NCBI RefSeq assembly: GCF_000336555.1
Contig: NZ_KB375281.1
Coordinates: forward strand, 3,793,436 to 3,857,435
Origin: Afipia clevelandensis ATCC 49720
Lineage (GTDB): Bacteria; Pseudomonadota; Alphaproteobacteria; Rhizobiales; Xanthobacteraceae
Direction: 5' to 3'
Length of the DNA: 64,000 bases
The position numbers and the translations under genes are program-made. Positions 24,967 to 33,357 of the stretch are shown piece by piece; the stretch's first letter is position 1; every line of letters starts with the position of its first letter. The notes under the pieces are model-generated. The model saw only the letters and a program-made list of their open reading frames with translations. It had not been told where the DNA came from and made no database searches.

Positions 24967-25801
24967 TTTTCTGCCACTTGGCGATCGACGCATTCAGTTC
25001 GCCGCCGTAGACGAAAATCGCGGCGATGAAATACAGGAACACCAGCGCGATCATCACCGAGGCGAGACCTGCATAGGTCGTCACGTAATTGCTGGCGAAG
25101 CGCGCGAGATACTGGCCGAACACCACGCCGGAGACCAGCGAGCCGACCATGGTGACCACGATGCCCGGCATGATCTCGCGCATCCGGCGCGAGCCGGCGG
25201 GCAGCCATTTGTGCAGGATCACCAATGCCACGATCAGCGCGATGATGGTGAGGCCGAAGCGCAGGACGTTGAACAGGTCTTCGTTCGGTTCGATTCGCAG
25301 CGGAATGAGACGTCGTGCGGCTTCAATGAGCAAGGGACCGAGCACGATCAGGAAGGCCATCGCCAGCGAGGTGACGGCGGCAACCATCGTGTAGCCGATG
25401 GATTCCAGCCGCAGCCAGTACCAGCGCCGCTGTTCGATCACGCCATAGGCGCGGTTCAGGCCGACGCGCAGGCTCTCGACGCCGTTCGAGGCGAAGTACA
25501 GCGCGAGCACGACACCGATGGTCAGCACGCCGCTGTGAGACTGGGTCAGGACATTGTGAACTTCACCGGAGAGGGCATCGGCGACCTGCGACGGCCAGGT
25601 TTCCAGGATCATTTCCGCGGCCTGGTCCGCCAGCTCCTTCGAGCCGAAGAACCCGGCCAGCGAGGTGATGACGATCAGGAAGGGAAACAGCGCCATCAGC
25701 GCCGAAAGTGCAATGTGGCTGGCAATCGCCCAGCCGTCATCGGCCAGGAACGTATAGAACGCATCGAGTGCGATATTGAACGTGCCCTTGATCAGCCTCA
25801 C
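24917..25801 (-). CDS. YihY/BrkB-family inner-membrane protein
   Basis: A 294-residue protein with six hydrophobic segments and family motifs (DDGWAIASHIALSALMALFP, YFASNGVESLRVGLNRAYG, GSLVSGVVFGQYL). The family was once called ribonuclease BN, which is wrong, and its real role is unknown. The final 45 residues overlap the kinase gene on the other strand and end in a proline-rich tail (PPGEAPPPAHAG). Confidence 0.88.
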   Translation of the reverse strand: MRLIKGTFNIALDAFYTFLADDGWAIASHIALSALMALFPFLIVITSLAGFFGSKELADQAAEMILETWPSQVADALSGEVHNVLTQSHSGVLTIGVVLALYFASNGVESLRVGLNRAYGVIEQRRWYWLRLESIGYTMVAAVTSLAMAFLIVLGPLLIEAARRLIPLRIEPNEDLFNVLRFGLTIIALIVALVILHKWLPAGSRRMREIMPGIVVTMVGSLVSGVVFGQYLARFASNYVTTYAGLASVMIALVFLYFIAAIFVYGGELNASIAKWQKTSAAPPGEAPPPAHAG

Positions 25802-25937
25802 GATTCACCCTGATCCATCACACCCATGATTTACCGTGCCGGTCACCCAAAGTCATGTACGGCTGAAACGCGAAAAGGTTCTGTCCCGCCTTTTCCGGCG
25901 GGTGGCATGAGGCCGCCCGCGGTGTTATGTACCCCTC

Positions 25938-26135
25938 ATGACATCGTTCCTTTCAAGTATCGCCCTTCCGATCGCATTGGCCGCGGTCACCATCGTGCTG
26001 ATGCTCGGCCTGTTCAACATGATGCGCGGCGGCTCGCCGAACACCTCGCAGAAGCTGATGCGGCTGCGCGTGTTGTTTCAGTTCATCGCCATTGTCATCG
26101 CCATGCTCGCCGTCTGGGCGCTCGGCCGGAGCTGA
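25938..26135 (+). CDS. Small twin-transmembrane protein (HIG1-like)
   Basis: A 65-residue protein with two membrane segments (ALAAVTIVLMLGLFNMM and LFQFIAIVIAMLAVWAL) joined by a polar loop GGSPNTSQKLMRLRV. This layout and loop match HIG1-type twin-transmembrane proteins common in alphaproteobacteria, which elsewhere associate with respiratory complexes. It lies 30 bp upstream of the adenosyltransferase gene on the same strand. Confidence 0.75.
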   Translation: MTSFLSSIALPIALAAVTIVLMLGLFNMMRGGSPNTSQKLMRLRVLFQFIAIVIAMLAVWALGRS

Positions 26136-26164
26136 CGCGCCAACCGCGACAACGGATCAACGCC

Positions 26165-26737
26165 ATGGTCATTCTCAACCGGATTTACACGCGCACCGGC
26201 GATGACGGCACCACGGCGCTCGGCAGCGGCGAGCGCCGTCCGAAATATGATCTGCGCGTCAGCGCCTATGGAACCGTCGATGAGACCAACGCCGCGATCG
26301 GCGTGGCGCGGCTTCACTTGGCGCCGGCACCTGCGATTGATGCCATGCTCGGGCGGATACAGAACGATCTGTTCGATCTTGGCGCCGATCTGGCGGTGCC
26401 GCAGCGGGACGGGAAAGCCGAGCGGCTGCGCGTGCTGACCACACAGGTGGAGCGCCTTGAGCAGGATATCGACGCACTCAATGCCCACCTCGCGCCGCTA
26501 ACCTCGTTTATTTTGCCTGGCGGAACACCGGCGGCGGCGCATCTGCATCTGGCGCGAACGGTTTGCCGCCGGGCGGAACGCCTGGTGGTGGAACTGGCAT
26601 CCCAGCCGGAGGAGCCGGTGAGCGACGCCGCGATCCAGTATCTCAACCGCTTGTCGGATTTTCTTTTCGTGGCCGGCCGGTCGGTCAATGACAACGGGGC
26701 CGGGGATGTTCTCTGGGTGCCCGGTCAGAACCGTTGA
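26165..26737 (+). CDS. pduO: PduO-type ATP:cob(I)alamin adenosyltransferase
   Basis: A 190-residue protein with signature RIYTRTGDDGTTALGSG, YGTVDETNAAIG and LNRLSDFLFVAGR. It transfers the adenosyl group of ATP to cob(I)alamin, making coenzyme B12. The start at 26165 begins the conserved N-terminus; an open frame extends far upstream without homology. Downstream come the etf genes after 132 bp. Confidence 0.9.
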   Translation: MVILNRIYTRTGDDGTTALGSGERRPKYDLRVSAYGTVDETNAAIGVARLHLAPAPAIDAMLGRIQNDLFDLGADLAVPQRDGKAERLRVLTTQVERLEQDIDALNAHLAPLTSFILPGGTPAAAHLHLARTVCRRAERLVVELASQPEEPVSDAAIQYLNRLSDFLFVAGRSVNDNGAGDVLWVPGQNR

Positions 26738-26748
26738 GCGGTGATATT

Positions 26749-26758
26749 AGGTATACCT
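26749..26758. promoter_or_regulatory. Perfect 10-bp palindrome upstream of etfB
   Basis: AGGTATACCT lies in the 132-bp gap between the adenosyltransferase gene and etfB, about 110 bp from the etfB start. It could be an operator, but no regulator can be named. Confidence 0.3.
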
Positions 26759-26869
26759 TCCTCGTTTTCCATTTTTCGCGCGTTGACCCGGATTGGCGGG
26801 ACTATTAGGTTCCGCCGCCAGCCGCATTAATGTGGATGTGATCAATCATTTCAGGACGAAGGGGAACCG

Positions 26870-27616
26870 ATGAAGGTTCTGGTGCCGGTTAAGCGCGTCG
26901 TTGACTACAACGTCAAAATTCGCGTCAAGAGCGACGGGACGGGTGTTGAACTCGCGAACGTCAAGATGTCGATGAATCCGTTCGACGAAATCGCTGTCGA
27001 GGAAGCTCTGCGCCTCAAGGAAGCGGGCAAGGCGACCGAGGTGGTCGTCGTGTCGATCGGCCCCGCACAGGCGTCGGAGACGATCCGCACCGGCCTCGCC
27101 ATGGGCGCAGACCGCGGCATCCTCGTGAAGACCGATGCGACTGTTGAACCGCTCGGCGTCGCGAAGATTCTGCAGAAGATTGCCGAAGACGAGAAGCCCG
27201 GCCTGATCATTCTCGGCAAGCAGGCGATCGACGACGACAGCAACCAGACCGGCCAGATGCTCGCAGCATTGCTCGGCTGGGCGCAGGCGACCTTCGCCTC
27301 CAAGCTTGAAGTCGACGGATCGGATTTCAAGGTCACGCGCGAAGTCGACGGCGGCCTGCAGACGGTCAAGGTCAAGGGCCCTGCGATTGTCACCACCGAC
27401 CTGCGCCTCAACGAGCCGCGCTATGCGAGCCTTCCCAACATCATGAAGGCGAAGAAGAAGCCGATCGACGAGAAGGCTGCCGACAGCTTCGGCATCGACC
27501 TCTCGCCGCGCCTCGAAGTTCTCAAGACCACCGAGCCTCCAGGCCGCAAGGCTGGCGTCAAGGTCAAGGACGTCGCTGAGCTGGTGTCGAAACTCAAGGA
27601 AGCGGGGGCGCTCTGA
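26870..27616 (+). CDS. etfB: Electron transfer flavoprotein beta subunit
   Basis: A 248-residue subunit beginning [20 protein letters not shown], with the conserved [16 protein letters not shown] and the ETF beta signature [18 protein letters not shown]. It binds AMP and forms a heterodimer with EtfA that takes electrons from acyl-CoA dehydrogenases to ETF:quinone oxidoreductase. AGGACGAAGGGG precedes the start. The stop codon overlaps the etfA start. Confidence 0.95.
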   Translation: MKVLVPVKRVVDYNVKIRVKSDGTGVELANVKMSMNPFDEIAVEEALRLKEAGKATEVVVVSIGPAQASETIRTGLAMGADRGILVKTDATVEPLGVAKILQKIAEDEKPGLIILGKQAIDDDSNQTGQMLAALLGWAQATFASKLEVDGSDFKVTREVDGGLQTVKVKGPAIVTTDLRLNEPRYASLPNIMKAKKKPIDEKAADSFGIDLSPRLEVLKTTEPPGRKAGVKVKDVAELVSKLKEAGAL

Positions 27617-28545
27617 TGGCCACGTTGCTGATTGCTGAACACGATAACGCATCCATCAAGGACGCCACGAACAAGGCGCTGACCGCTGCCGCTGCTCTTG
27701 GCGGCGACGTGGACGTGCTGGTAGCGGGCGAAGGCGCCAAGGGCGCGGCGGAAGCCGCCGCCAAGCTCAAGGGCGTTCGCAAGGTGCTGCTGGCCGACAA
27801 CGCGGCCTATGCACACGATCTGGCCGAGCCGCTGGCCGCGCTGATCGTTTCGCTGGCCGGTCCCTATGATGCCATCGTTGCGCCGGCGACCACCCGCTAC
27901 AAGAACACGCTGCCGCGCGTTGCAGCGCTGCTCGACGTCGCGCAGATCTCCGAGATCATCAAGGTGGTGTCGCCCGATACGTTTGAGCGCCCGATCTATG
28001 CCGGCAACGCGATCCAGACCGTGAAGTCGAAGGACGCCAAGAAGGTCATCACCGTCCGCACCTCGACCTTCGGTGCCACCGGCGACGGCGGCAGCGCATC
28101 GGTCGACAACGCGGCGGCCGCGGCCGATCCGGCGCTGTCGAGCTTTGTCGGCGAGGAAGTCGCCAAGAGCGATCGTCCGGAACTGACCTCGGCGAAGATC
28201 ATCGTCTCCGGTGGCCGCGCGATGCAGAGCCGCGAGAACTTCACCAAGTATATCGAGCCGCTGGCGGACAAGCTGGGCGCCGGTGTCGGCGCATCGCGCG
28301 CCGCGGTCGACGCGGGCTACGCGCCGAACGACTGGCAGGTCGGCCAGACCGGCAAGGTGGTGGCGCCCGAGCTGTACATCGCGATCGGTATTTCCGGCGC
28401 GATCCAGCATCTGGCCGGCATGAAGGACTCCAAGGTGATCGTTGCGATCAACAAGGACGAGGACGCGCCGATCTTCCAGGTCGCGGATTACGGCCTTGTC
28501 GCCGATCTCTATCAGGCCGTCCCGGAACTGACGGCTGCGGTCTAA
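27616..28545 (+). CDS. etfA: Electron transfer flavoprotein alpha subunit
   Basis: A 309-residue subunit with the C-terminal FAD-binding signature [20 protein letters not shown] and the preceding [12 protein letters not shown]. It carries the redox FAD of the heterodimer. The start overlaps etfB by one base. Two hairpins follow its stop, separating it from the dehydrogenase gene 140 bp downstream. Confidence 0.95.
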   Translation: MATLLIAEHDNASIKDATNKALTAAAALGGDVDVLVAGEGAKGAAEAAAKLKGVRKVLLADNAAYAHDLAEPLAALIVSLAGPYDAIVAPATTRYKNTLPRVAALLDVAQISEIIKVVSPDTFERPIYAGNAIQTVKSKDAKKVITVRTSTFGATGDGGSASVDNAAAAADPALSSFVGEEVAKSDRPELTSAKIIVSGGRAMQSRENFTKYIEPLADKLGAGVGASRAAVDAGYAPNDWQVGQTGKVVAPELYIAIGISGAIQHLAGMKDSKVIVAINKDEDAPIFQVADYGLVADLYQAVPELTAAV

Positions 28546-28554
28546 AATCGAAAC

Positions 28555-28615
28555 CCGGGCGCTTTGCGCCCGGCCTTGTTCATGCACCGGCCGGCGGAAA
28601 TTCCGCTGGCCGGTG
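28555..28615 (+). terminator. Tandem hairpins after etfA
   Basis: The first stem (28555-28573) is CCGGGCGC-TTT-GCGCCCGG and is followed by CCTTGTT. The second (28585-28615) pairs CACCGGCC with GGCCGGTG and GCGGAA with TTCCGC. They probably end etfBA transcription in part. Confidence 0.55.
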
Positions 28616-28689
28616 TTTGACTTCCTATCAAAGGGTACGGCATGGTTGCCGTATCCTGCGGGGCAAGAGCGACAGAGATCGAAAAGCGA

Positions 28690-29568
28690 ATGGCAGCGAT
28701 CAAGACGGTTGGTGTGATTGGGTCAGGGCAAATGGGCAACGGCATCGCGCATGTTGCCGCGCTCGCCGGGTTCAACGTGGTGCTCTATGATGTTTCAGCC
28801 GATCGCGTGAAGTCCGCGATGGCCACCATCAACGGCAACCTGACGCGGCAGGTGGCCAAGAAGACCATCACCGAGGATGCCCACAAGCAGGCGATCGCCA
28901 GGATTTCGTCCACGGATAATCTCGACGGCTTCGCGAACTGCGATCTGGTGATCGAGACCGCCGTGGAGAAGGAAGACGTCAAGCGCAAGATTTTCCATGA
29001 TCTGTGCCCCGTGCTGCGGCCGGATGCGATCATCGCCTCGAACTCGTCGTCGATCTCGATCACCCGCCTTGCGGCCTCGACCGACCGTCCGGAGAAGTTC
29101 ATCGGCATTCATTTCATGAATCCGGTCCCGGTCATGGAACTGGTCGAACTGATCCGCGGCATCGCCACCGACGATGCGACCTTCGATGCCGCGCGCGGCT
29201 TCGTCACCGCGATGGGCAAGCAGATCGCCGTTTCGGAAGACTTCCCGGCCTTCATCGTCAATCGCATCCTGCTGCCGATGATCAACGAGGCGATCTATAC
29301 GCTGTACGAGGGCGTCGGAAATGTCGAAGCCATCGACGCGGCGATGAAGCTCGGCGCGCATCATCCGATGGGGCCGCTGGAACTGGCGGACTTCATCGGA
29401 CTCGATACCTGTCTGTCGATCATGCAGGTGCTTCACGAGGGACTGGCGGATTCCAAGTATCGCCCGTGTCCGCTGCTGGTGAAGTATGTCGAAGCCGGAT
29501 GGCTCGGCCGCAAGTCGCAGCGCGGCTTCTATGACTATCGCGGCGACAAGCCGGTGCCGACACGCTGA
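28690..29568 (+). CDS. 3-hydroxybutyryl-CoA dehydrogenase
   Basis: A 292-residue NAD-dependent dehydrogenase. Rossmann motif VIGSGQMGNGIAHVAAL is at the N-terminus, the catalytic His is in FIGIHFMNPVPVMELVELIR, and the C-terminal dimer domain ends RKSQRGFYDY. It oxidises 3-hydroxyacyl-CoA in butyrate/PHB or fatty-acid metabolism, which fits the adjacent ETF genes. Start: ATG at 28690 begins the conserved fold; the ATG at 28642 is less likely. Confidence 0.93.
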   Translation: MAAIKTVGVIGSGQMGNGIAHVAALAGFNVVLYDVSADRVKSAMATINGNLTRQVAKKTITEDAHKQAIARISSTDNLDGFANCDLVIETAVEKEDVKRKIFHDLCPVLRPDAIIASNSSSISITRLAASTDRPEKFIGIHFMNPVPVMELVELIRGIATDDATFDAARGFVTAMGKQIAVSEDFPAFIVNRILLPMINEAIYTLYEGVGNVEAIDAAMKLGAHHPMGPLELADFIGLDTCLSIMQVLHEGLADSKYRPCPLLVKYVEAGWLGRKSQRGFYDYRGDKPVPTR

Positions 29569-29642
29569 CGCGAACGGTCGTCAGCTTTTGTTAACCCTCT
29601 CCATTTAGGTTCGCGGCCGTCAAGCGGAGAGAGTGCGTTTCC

Positions 29643-29822
29643 ATGGACGTGATGAGCATCGTCAGCAGCATGATGGCCATGCAGGCTGCCAACACGCAGC
29701 AGCAGATCGCCACCAGCGTGATGAAGCAGAATATCGATTCGGAAAAATCGGTGCTGCAACTGCTCCAGCCCGCCGCGAACAATGCGCCGGGTGTCGGCGG
29801 CAATCTCGATATTTCGGTCTAA
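29643..29822 (+). CDS. YjfB-like small protein (putative motility protein family)
   Basis: A 59-residue protein beginning MDVMSIVSSMMAMQAANTQQ and ending GGNLDISV. Met/Gln-rich amphipathic helix followed by a short tail is the pattern of the YjfB family, labelled putative motility proteins with no known biochemistry. The purine-rich GGAGAG lies upstream of the ATG. The stop overlaps the convergent VOC gene by 4 bp. Confidence 0.7.
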   Translation: MDVMSIVSSMMAMQAANTQQQIATSVMKQNIDSEKSVLQLLQPAANNAPGVGGNLDISV

Positions 29823-30199
29823 TCGTCGACCGGGGTGATCCATCCGATGCCGGCGCCGCCGGGTTCGGTCAGGATCGCGATACGTCCCACATACGGCACG
29901 TCGAAAATCGGACGCATCAGTTGCGCGCCGGCTGCGACGGCTGCCTTGACCCGCGCATCGACATCGTCGACCGCGAGATAGGACATCCAGCCTTCGGGCA
30001 CGCCCTCGAATTCGGGGCGGTCGGTCGGAAAGATTCCCGCCGCCATTTCGCCGTCGGCATAGGCAACCCAATAGGTCGCGCCGTCTTCCATCGGCATCGG
30101 CTCGAAGGTCCAGCCGATGGTCTTTTTGTAGAATTGCATGGCGCGTTCCGCGTCAGGTGTCACCAGTTCATTCCAGTGGAAATGTCCGTGCGCCGTCAT
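29819..30199 (-). CDS. VOC-fold protein (glyoxalase/bleomycin-resistance superfamily)
   Basis: A 126-residue protein: HFHWNELVTPDAERAMQFYK at the N-terminus, a second half with YLAVDDVDARVKAAVAAGA and a final GGAGIGWI strand, which is the paired beta-alpha-beta-beta-beta layout of the VOC superfamily. The substrate is unknown. It is the last of several VOC, DUF1428 and SRPBCC genes running leftward from the ArsR-type repressor at 32478. Confidence 0.75.
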   Translation of the reverse strand: MTAHGHFHWNELVTPDAERAMQFYKKTIGWTFEPMPMEDGATYWVAYADGEMAAGIFPTDRPEFEGVPEGWMSYLAVDDVDARVKAAVAAGAQLMRPIFDVPYVGRIAILTEPGGAGIGWITPVDD

Positions 30200-30240
30200 G
30201 GCGGTTTCCTCGTTGCTGTGCGCCGATCGCGGCGATCCGC

Positions 30241-30630
30241 CTACATCATGCCCTTGGCATCTATCACCGACAGGATGTTGCCTGCGGGATCCTTGAACCA
30301 GGCGATGGTTGGCCCGCCATTGTTGCGCGAAATGCCTTTGGCATCGGTCTTGAACGCCGGGTCTTCATAGATTTCAAAACGCACGCCGCGCTTTCCAAGT
30401 TCATCGACGGCCCGATCCACATTTTCGACCGGAAAGTTGAGGACGGTGAACGTCGCCGGCGTGTGAGTGGCTTTCGGGTAGATCAGCACATCGGCGCCGC
30501 CGCCGAGATGGAGGCTCAGGATGCCGTGCTCCTCCGAGAGGTCGAGGCCGAGTGTGCGGCCGTAGAACTCTTTCGCCTTCCCGATATCGTTGGCCGAGAA
30601 GCCGCTGAATGCCTTGCTTGTCTTCAACAT
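30241..30630 (-). CDS. VOC-fold protein
   Basis: A 129-residue protein from the ATG at 30630, which has GGGAG 8 bases upstream. A longer open frame to 30789 lies upstream and has no homologous look. Motifs [20 protein letters not shown] and [15 protein letters not shown], then [17 protein letters not shown], are typical of the superfamily and include the usual metal-ligand Glu/Gln region. Substrate unknown. Confidence 0.8.
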   Translation of the reverse strand: MLKTSKAFSGFSANDIGKAKEFYGRTLGLDLSEEHGILSLHLGGGADVLIYPKATHTPATFTVLNFPVENVDRAVDELGKRGVRFEIYEDPAFKTDAKGISRNNGGPTIAWFKDPAGNILSVIDAKGMM

Positions 30631-30772
30631 GGCCTGTCTCCCTTGCTCCGCGGTCGCTTCGGCGTGAGCCCACGCCACGTTGAACGCCCGCGTATAGAAA
30701 TTGGTTGCAGGTTCCATCGCTGGAATGACCGCAAGGCCATTCCAGCGGCGAGACTTGCAGGATCGCGCCGGT

Positions 30773-31252
30773 TCAGGCTGCCTTGTCATAGGCCTGTTTA
30801 AGGGTTGCGATGTCGAGCTTGGTCATTTGCATGACGGCTTCCATCATCTTTTGCGATTGTGCGGGCGACGCACTGCCCATCAGATGCGGCATGTCTTTCG
30901 GAACGATCTGCCAGGAGATGCCGAACCTGTCCTTGAGCCAGCCGCACTGCTGCGTCTCGCCGCCGCCCGCAGAGAGCTTGTCCCAATAATGGTCGATCTC
31001 CTGCTGGGTCTCGCAATTCACCATGAACGAGATGGCCGGCGTGAAGGAGAACATCGGCGGTCCGTTCAGCGCCAGAAATTTCTGGCCCTCGATTTCGAGT
31101 TCTGCCGTCATGACCGAGCCCTTCGGCATCGGCATGTTTTCGCCATAGCGGGAGATGTGGCCGACCTTGGCGGACTTGAAAACGGACTTGTAGAAATTGA
31201 CGGCGTCCTCGGCTTTGCCGTCGAAGAACAGGCAGGGCACGATGGTTTGCAT
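30773..31252 (-). CDS. PhnB-like VOC protein
   Basis: A 159-residue protein with the PhnB-type start [21 protein letters not shown] and the characteristic [20 protein letters not shown] near the C-terminus. The family is sometimes annotated as 3-demethylubiquinone methyltransferase, which is not supported. It lies between two other genes of the leftward cluster; the gap to the DUF1428 gene is 40 bp. Confidence 0.85.
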   Translation of the reverse strand: MQTIVPCLFFDGKAEDAVNFYKSVFKSAKVGHISRYGENMPMPKGSVMTAELEIEGQKFLALNGPPMFSFTPAISFMVNCETQQEIDHYWDKLSAGGGETQQCGWLKDRFGISWQIVPKDMPHLMGSASPAQSQKMMEAVMQMTKLDIATLKQAYDKAA

Positions 31253-31292
31253 GGAGTTGCTCCCTTTGTTTCTGAACGGAAGGATCGCGCGG

Positions 31293-31652
31293 TCAGGCCG
31301 TCACGATGGTGTCGAAGCCGCCGAAGAACATGCGCTTGGTGTCGAACGGCATTTTCTTCGGGTCCATCATTGCGCCGAGCCGCGGGTCCTTCATCACTTT
31401 TTCCATGACCTTGTCGCGATGCTTGCGCGACTTGTAGGTGATCCAGGAAAACACCACCGTCTCGCCAGTCTTCAGTTTCACGCTCTGCGGAAACGACGTC
31501 AGCTTGCCGGGTTTGACGTCTTCGGCGACGCATTCGCGATAGTCGAGCGCGCCGTGTTCAAGCCAGACCTTGCAGGCCAGCTTGGCCAGCGCGGTGTAGG
31601 CCTTCAGGTTCTTCTTCGGGACCGGCAACACAAATCCGTCGACATACTGCAT
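31293..31652 (-). CDS. DUF1428-family protein
   Basis: About 119 residues starting MQYVDGFVLPVPKKNLKAYT, with the conserved YRECVAEDVKPGKLTSFPQS and MPFDTKRMFFGGF. The family has a dimeric alpha/beta-barrel-like fold and no known reaction. The ATG at 31652 begins the conserved part; an upstream ATG at 31676 is also open. It follows the SRPBCC gene after a hairpin. Confidence 0.85.
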   Translation of the reverse strand: MQYVDGFVLPVPKKNLKAYTALAKLACKVWLEHGALDYRECVAEDVKPGKLTSFPQSVKLKTGETVVFSWITYKSRKHRDKVMEKVMKDPRLGAMMDPKKMPFDTKRMFFGGFDTIVTA

Positions 31653-31682
31653 TTCAGACTCCTTGGTGTTTTTCATGTTTTG

Positions 31683-31703
31683 CCACCGGCGTTGTGCCGG
31701 TGG
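31683..31703. terminator. Hairpin between SRPBCC and DUF1428 genes
   Basis: CCACCGGC and GCCGGTGG form an 8-bp stem with a 5-base loop. No strong T tract follows on the minus strand, so it may reduce rather than stop transcription. Confidence 0.4.
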
Positions 31704-31714
31704 TGTCGTTGATC

Positions 31715-32149
31715 TCAGGCAAAGAACTTCTCGAGCTTGTCGAGGGTTCCGGTCCAGCCGCGCTTGTGGCCGTCCCGCGCCGCCTCATCGAAGAACTTGT
31801 CATGAGTCAGCGTGAGCAGCGTGACATCGCCTTCCTCGCGCAGCACCACGGTGACCTGCGAGACACGCTCCGGTGTCGAGTGCCATGCCCAACTGAAGAC
31901 GAGACGCTGATAGGGCGTCACTTCGAGATACTTGCCGCCGACCTGATGCGACTGGCCGTCGTCGGTGCTGAAGTTGATCTTGAAGTGGCCGCCGACACGC
32001 ACGTCCATGTCGGCCCGCACGCTGTCGCCTATGGTGTGTCCGGGTCCGAACCACTGGACGATTTTGGCGGGATCCGTCCACGCTTCGAAGACTTTCGCAG
32101 CGGGAGCTTTGAGTCGTCGGGCGAGGGTGAGGCTGGGCTGGGTGAGCAT
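31715..32149 (-). CDS. SRPBCC (AHSA1-type) protein
   Basis: A 144-residue protein from ATG 32149 with AAGGAC upstream. Family motifs are LKAPAAKVFEAWTDPAKIVQWFGP and YLEVTPYQRLVFSWAW, with a C-terminal GWTGTLDKLEKFF helix. SRPBCC proteins bind hydrophobic ligands. Its first 40 codons overlap the C-terminus of the upstream ArsR gene in another frame. ArsR-AHSA1 pairs are common and are usually autoregulated. Confidence 0.85.
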   Translation of the reverse strand: MLTQPSLTLARRLKAPAAKVFEAWTDPAKIVQWFGPGHTIGDSVRADMDVRVGGHFKINFSTDDGQSHQVGGKYLEVTPYQRLVFSWAWHSTPERVSQVTVVLREEGDVTLLTLTHDKFFDEAARDGHKRGWTGTLDKLEKFFA

Positions 32150-32478
32150 AGGTCCTTCTCCACAAAAGCGGCGAGGCGATCGAGTTGCGCGGTCCAGAAG
32201 CGCTGGTAGCGGCCGAGCCATTCCATTGCCTGCTCCATCGGCGCCGCGGTGAGGCGGCACGTCACCGTGCGGCCGGTTTTGGTCTTTGTGATCAGCCCGG
32301 CGTCAGAAAGCACATCGAGATGCTTCATCACGGCCGGCAGCGACATCGCGAACGGCTTTGCGAGCTCGCTGACGGTGATGTCGCCGCGGCCTTCGAGTTC
32401 GGCCAGCAGGGCCCGCCGGGTCGGGTCGGCGACCGCAGCAAACACACGGTTCAGGTGATCGGACGAATAGTAAACCAT
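32029..32478 (-). CDS. ArsR-family transcriptional repressor
   Basis: A 149-residue winged-helix protein: VFAAVADPTRRALLAEL, then the recognition helix in LAKPFAMSLPAVMKHLDVL. It lacks the metal-binding CxC box, so it probably senses something other than metal. The C-terminal 40 residues (from about SPSPASPSPDDSKL) are low-complexity and are encoded in the stretch shared with the SRPBCC gene. An AACC-N4-GGTT palindrome (32473-32484) overlaps its start codon, which suggests autorepression. Confidence 0.85.
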   Translation of the reverse strand: MVYYSSDHLNRVFAAVADPTRRALLAELEGRGDITVSELAKPFAMSLPAVMKHLDVLSDAGLITKTKTGRTVTCRLTAAPMEQAMEWLGRYQRFWTAQLDRLAAFVEKDLCSPSPASPSPDDSKLPLRKSSKRGRIPPKSSSGSDPDTP

Positions 32479-32484
32479 TTGGTT
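32473..32484. promoter_or_regulatory. Putative ArsR-type operator overlapping the start codon
   Basis: AACC-ATTT-GGTT is a perfect palindrome around the ATG of the ArsR gene (32476-32478 on the minus strand). The same AACC-N4-GGTT occurs twice in front of the second ArsR gene at 39523. Confidence 0.6.
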
Positions 32485-32541
32485 AAGTATAGAGGCGCGA
32501 ACGATCCCGTCAAGAGGGCAGTCCCGGATGGACCTGCGGCG

Positions 32542-33228
32542 TTATTTCGCGGTGGCGGCCTTGATCAGGTTGACGGCGTCTTCGCTGGCCCACTCGGCAG
32601 GCCCTGCGATGGTTCCAATCTCGCAGCCTGCGCCATCGACCAGCACCGACGTCGGCATCCCGAGCGCCCGGCCTGCGCTCTTCAGGTCCTGGAAAACCTT
32701 GGCCTTCTGGTCATGGAAGTAGGCGAGTTTGGTCAAGCCGGCATCCTTCAGGAAGGCTTTCGGCTTGTCGGCGTCGCGGGTGTCGATATTGATGGCGACG
32801 ACCTCGAAGTCCTTGTCCCCGAGCGTTTGCTGCAGCTTGTCCAGGGCGGGCATTTCCTTGCGGCAGGGGACACACCAGGTCGCCCAAAGATTGACCAGGA
32901 CCGTGCGCCCCTTCCATTCCGAGAGTTTCCGGGTTTTGCCTTCCGCGTCCTGGAAGGCGAGGTCCGGGATCTGGAGCGGAGCGGTGGCCATGGTTAATGC
33001 GGCGACCTCGCCCTTCACCAAGGGAGAGATTTTCCTGGCCAGATCGACCGCAGGGGCACACTGAGCCTGCGCCTGTGCATTGCGCATGAACCCGCCGATC
33101 CCGTATACCCCACCCACCCCGGCCGTGGCCGCCAGAACGGCGGCAATGGCGGCGATCCGGATGCGAACCGCATTCGTGCGGGGCAAACCGGAAGTTACAG
33201 GATCGGTCTTGGGCTTGGTTTCGGGCAT
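32542..33228 (-). CDS. tlpA: Thiol:disulfide interchange protein TlpA
   Basis: About 228 residues from ATG 33228. An N-terminal membrane anchor (IAAIAAVLAATAGVGGVYGI) is followed by a periplasmic thioredoxin fold with WCVPC in NLWATWCVPCRKEMPAL and cis-Pro in RALGMPTSVLVD. TlpA reduces CcoG/ScoI-type partners for cytochrome aa3 maturation in Bradyrhizobium. The position divergent from argH is the same as the one known for Bradyrhizobium, which supports the call. Confidence 0.9.
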   Translation of the reverse strand: MPETKPKTDPVTSGLPRTNAVRIRIAAIAAVLAATAGVGGVYGIGGFMRNAQAQAQCAPAVDLARKISPLVKGEVAALTMATAPLQIPDLAFQDAEGKTRKLSEWKGRTVLVNLWATWCVPCRKEMPALDKLQQTLGDKDFEVVAINIDTRDADKPKAFLKDAGLTKLAYFHDQKAKVFQDLKSAGRALGMPTSVLVDGAGCEIGTIAGPAEWASEDAVNLIKAATAK

Positions 33229-33357
33229 GGTCTTGTCTCGGTTGACGTCGTCAAAACGCCGTTTCCGCAACGGTTATGGCAATTTGACGGAGGACTTTCG
33301 GTGACGGCTGGATTTCTGAGCAGGAACGCGTGAGTAGCAGACGGTGAGTGGCGGACA

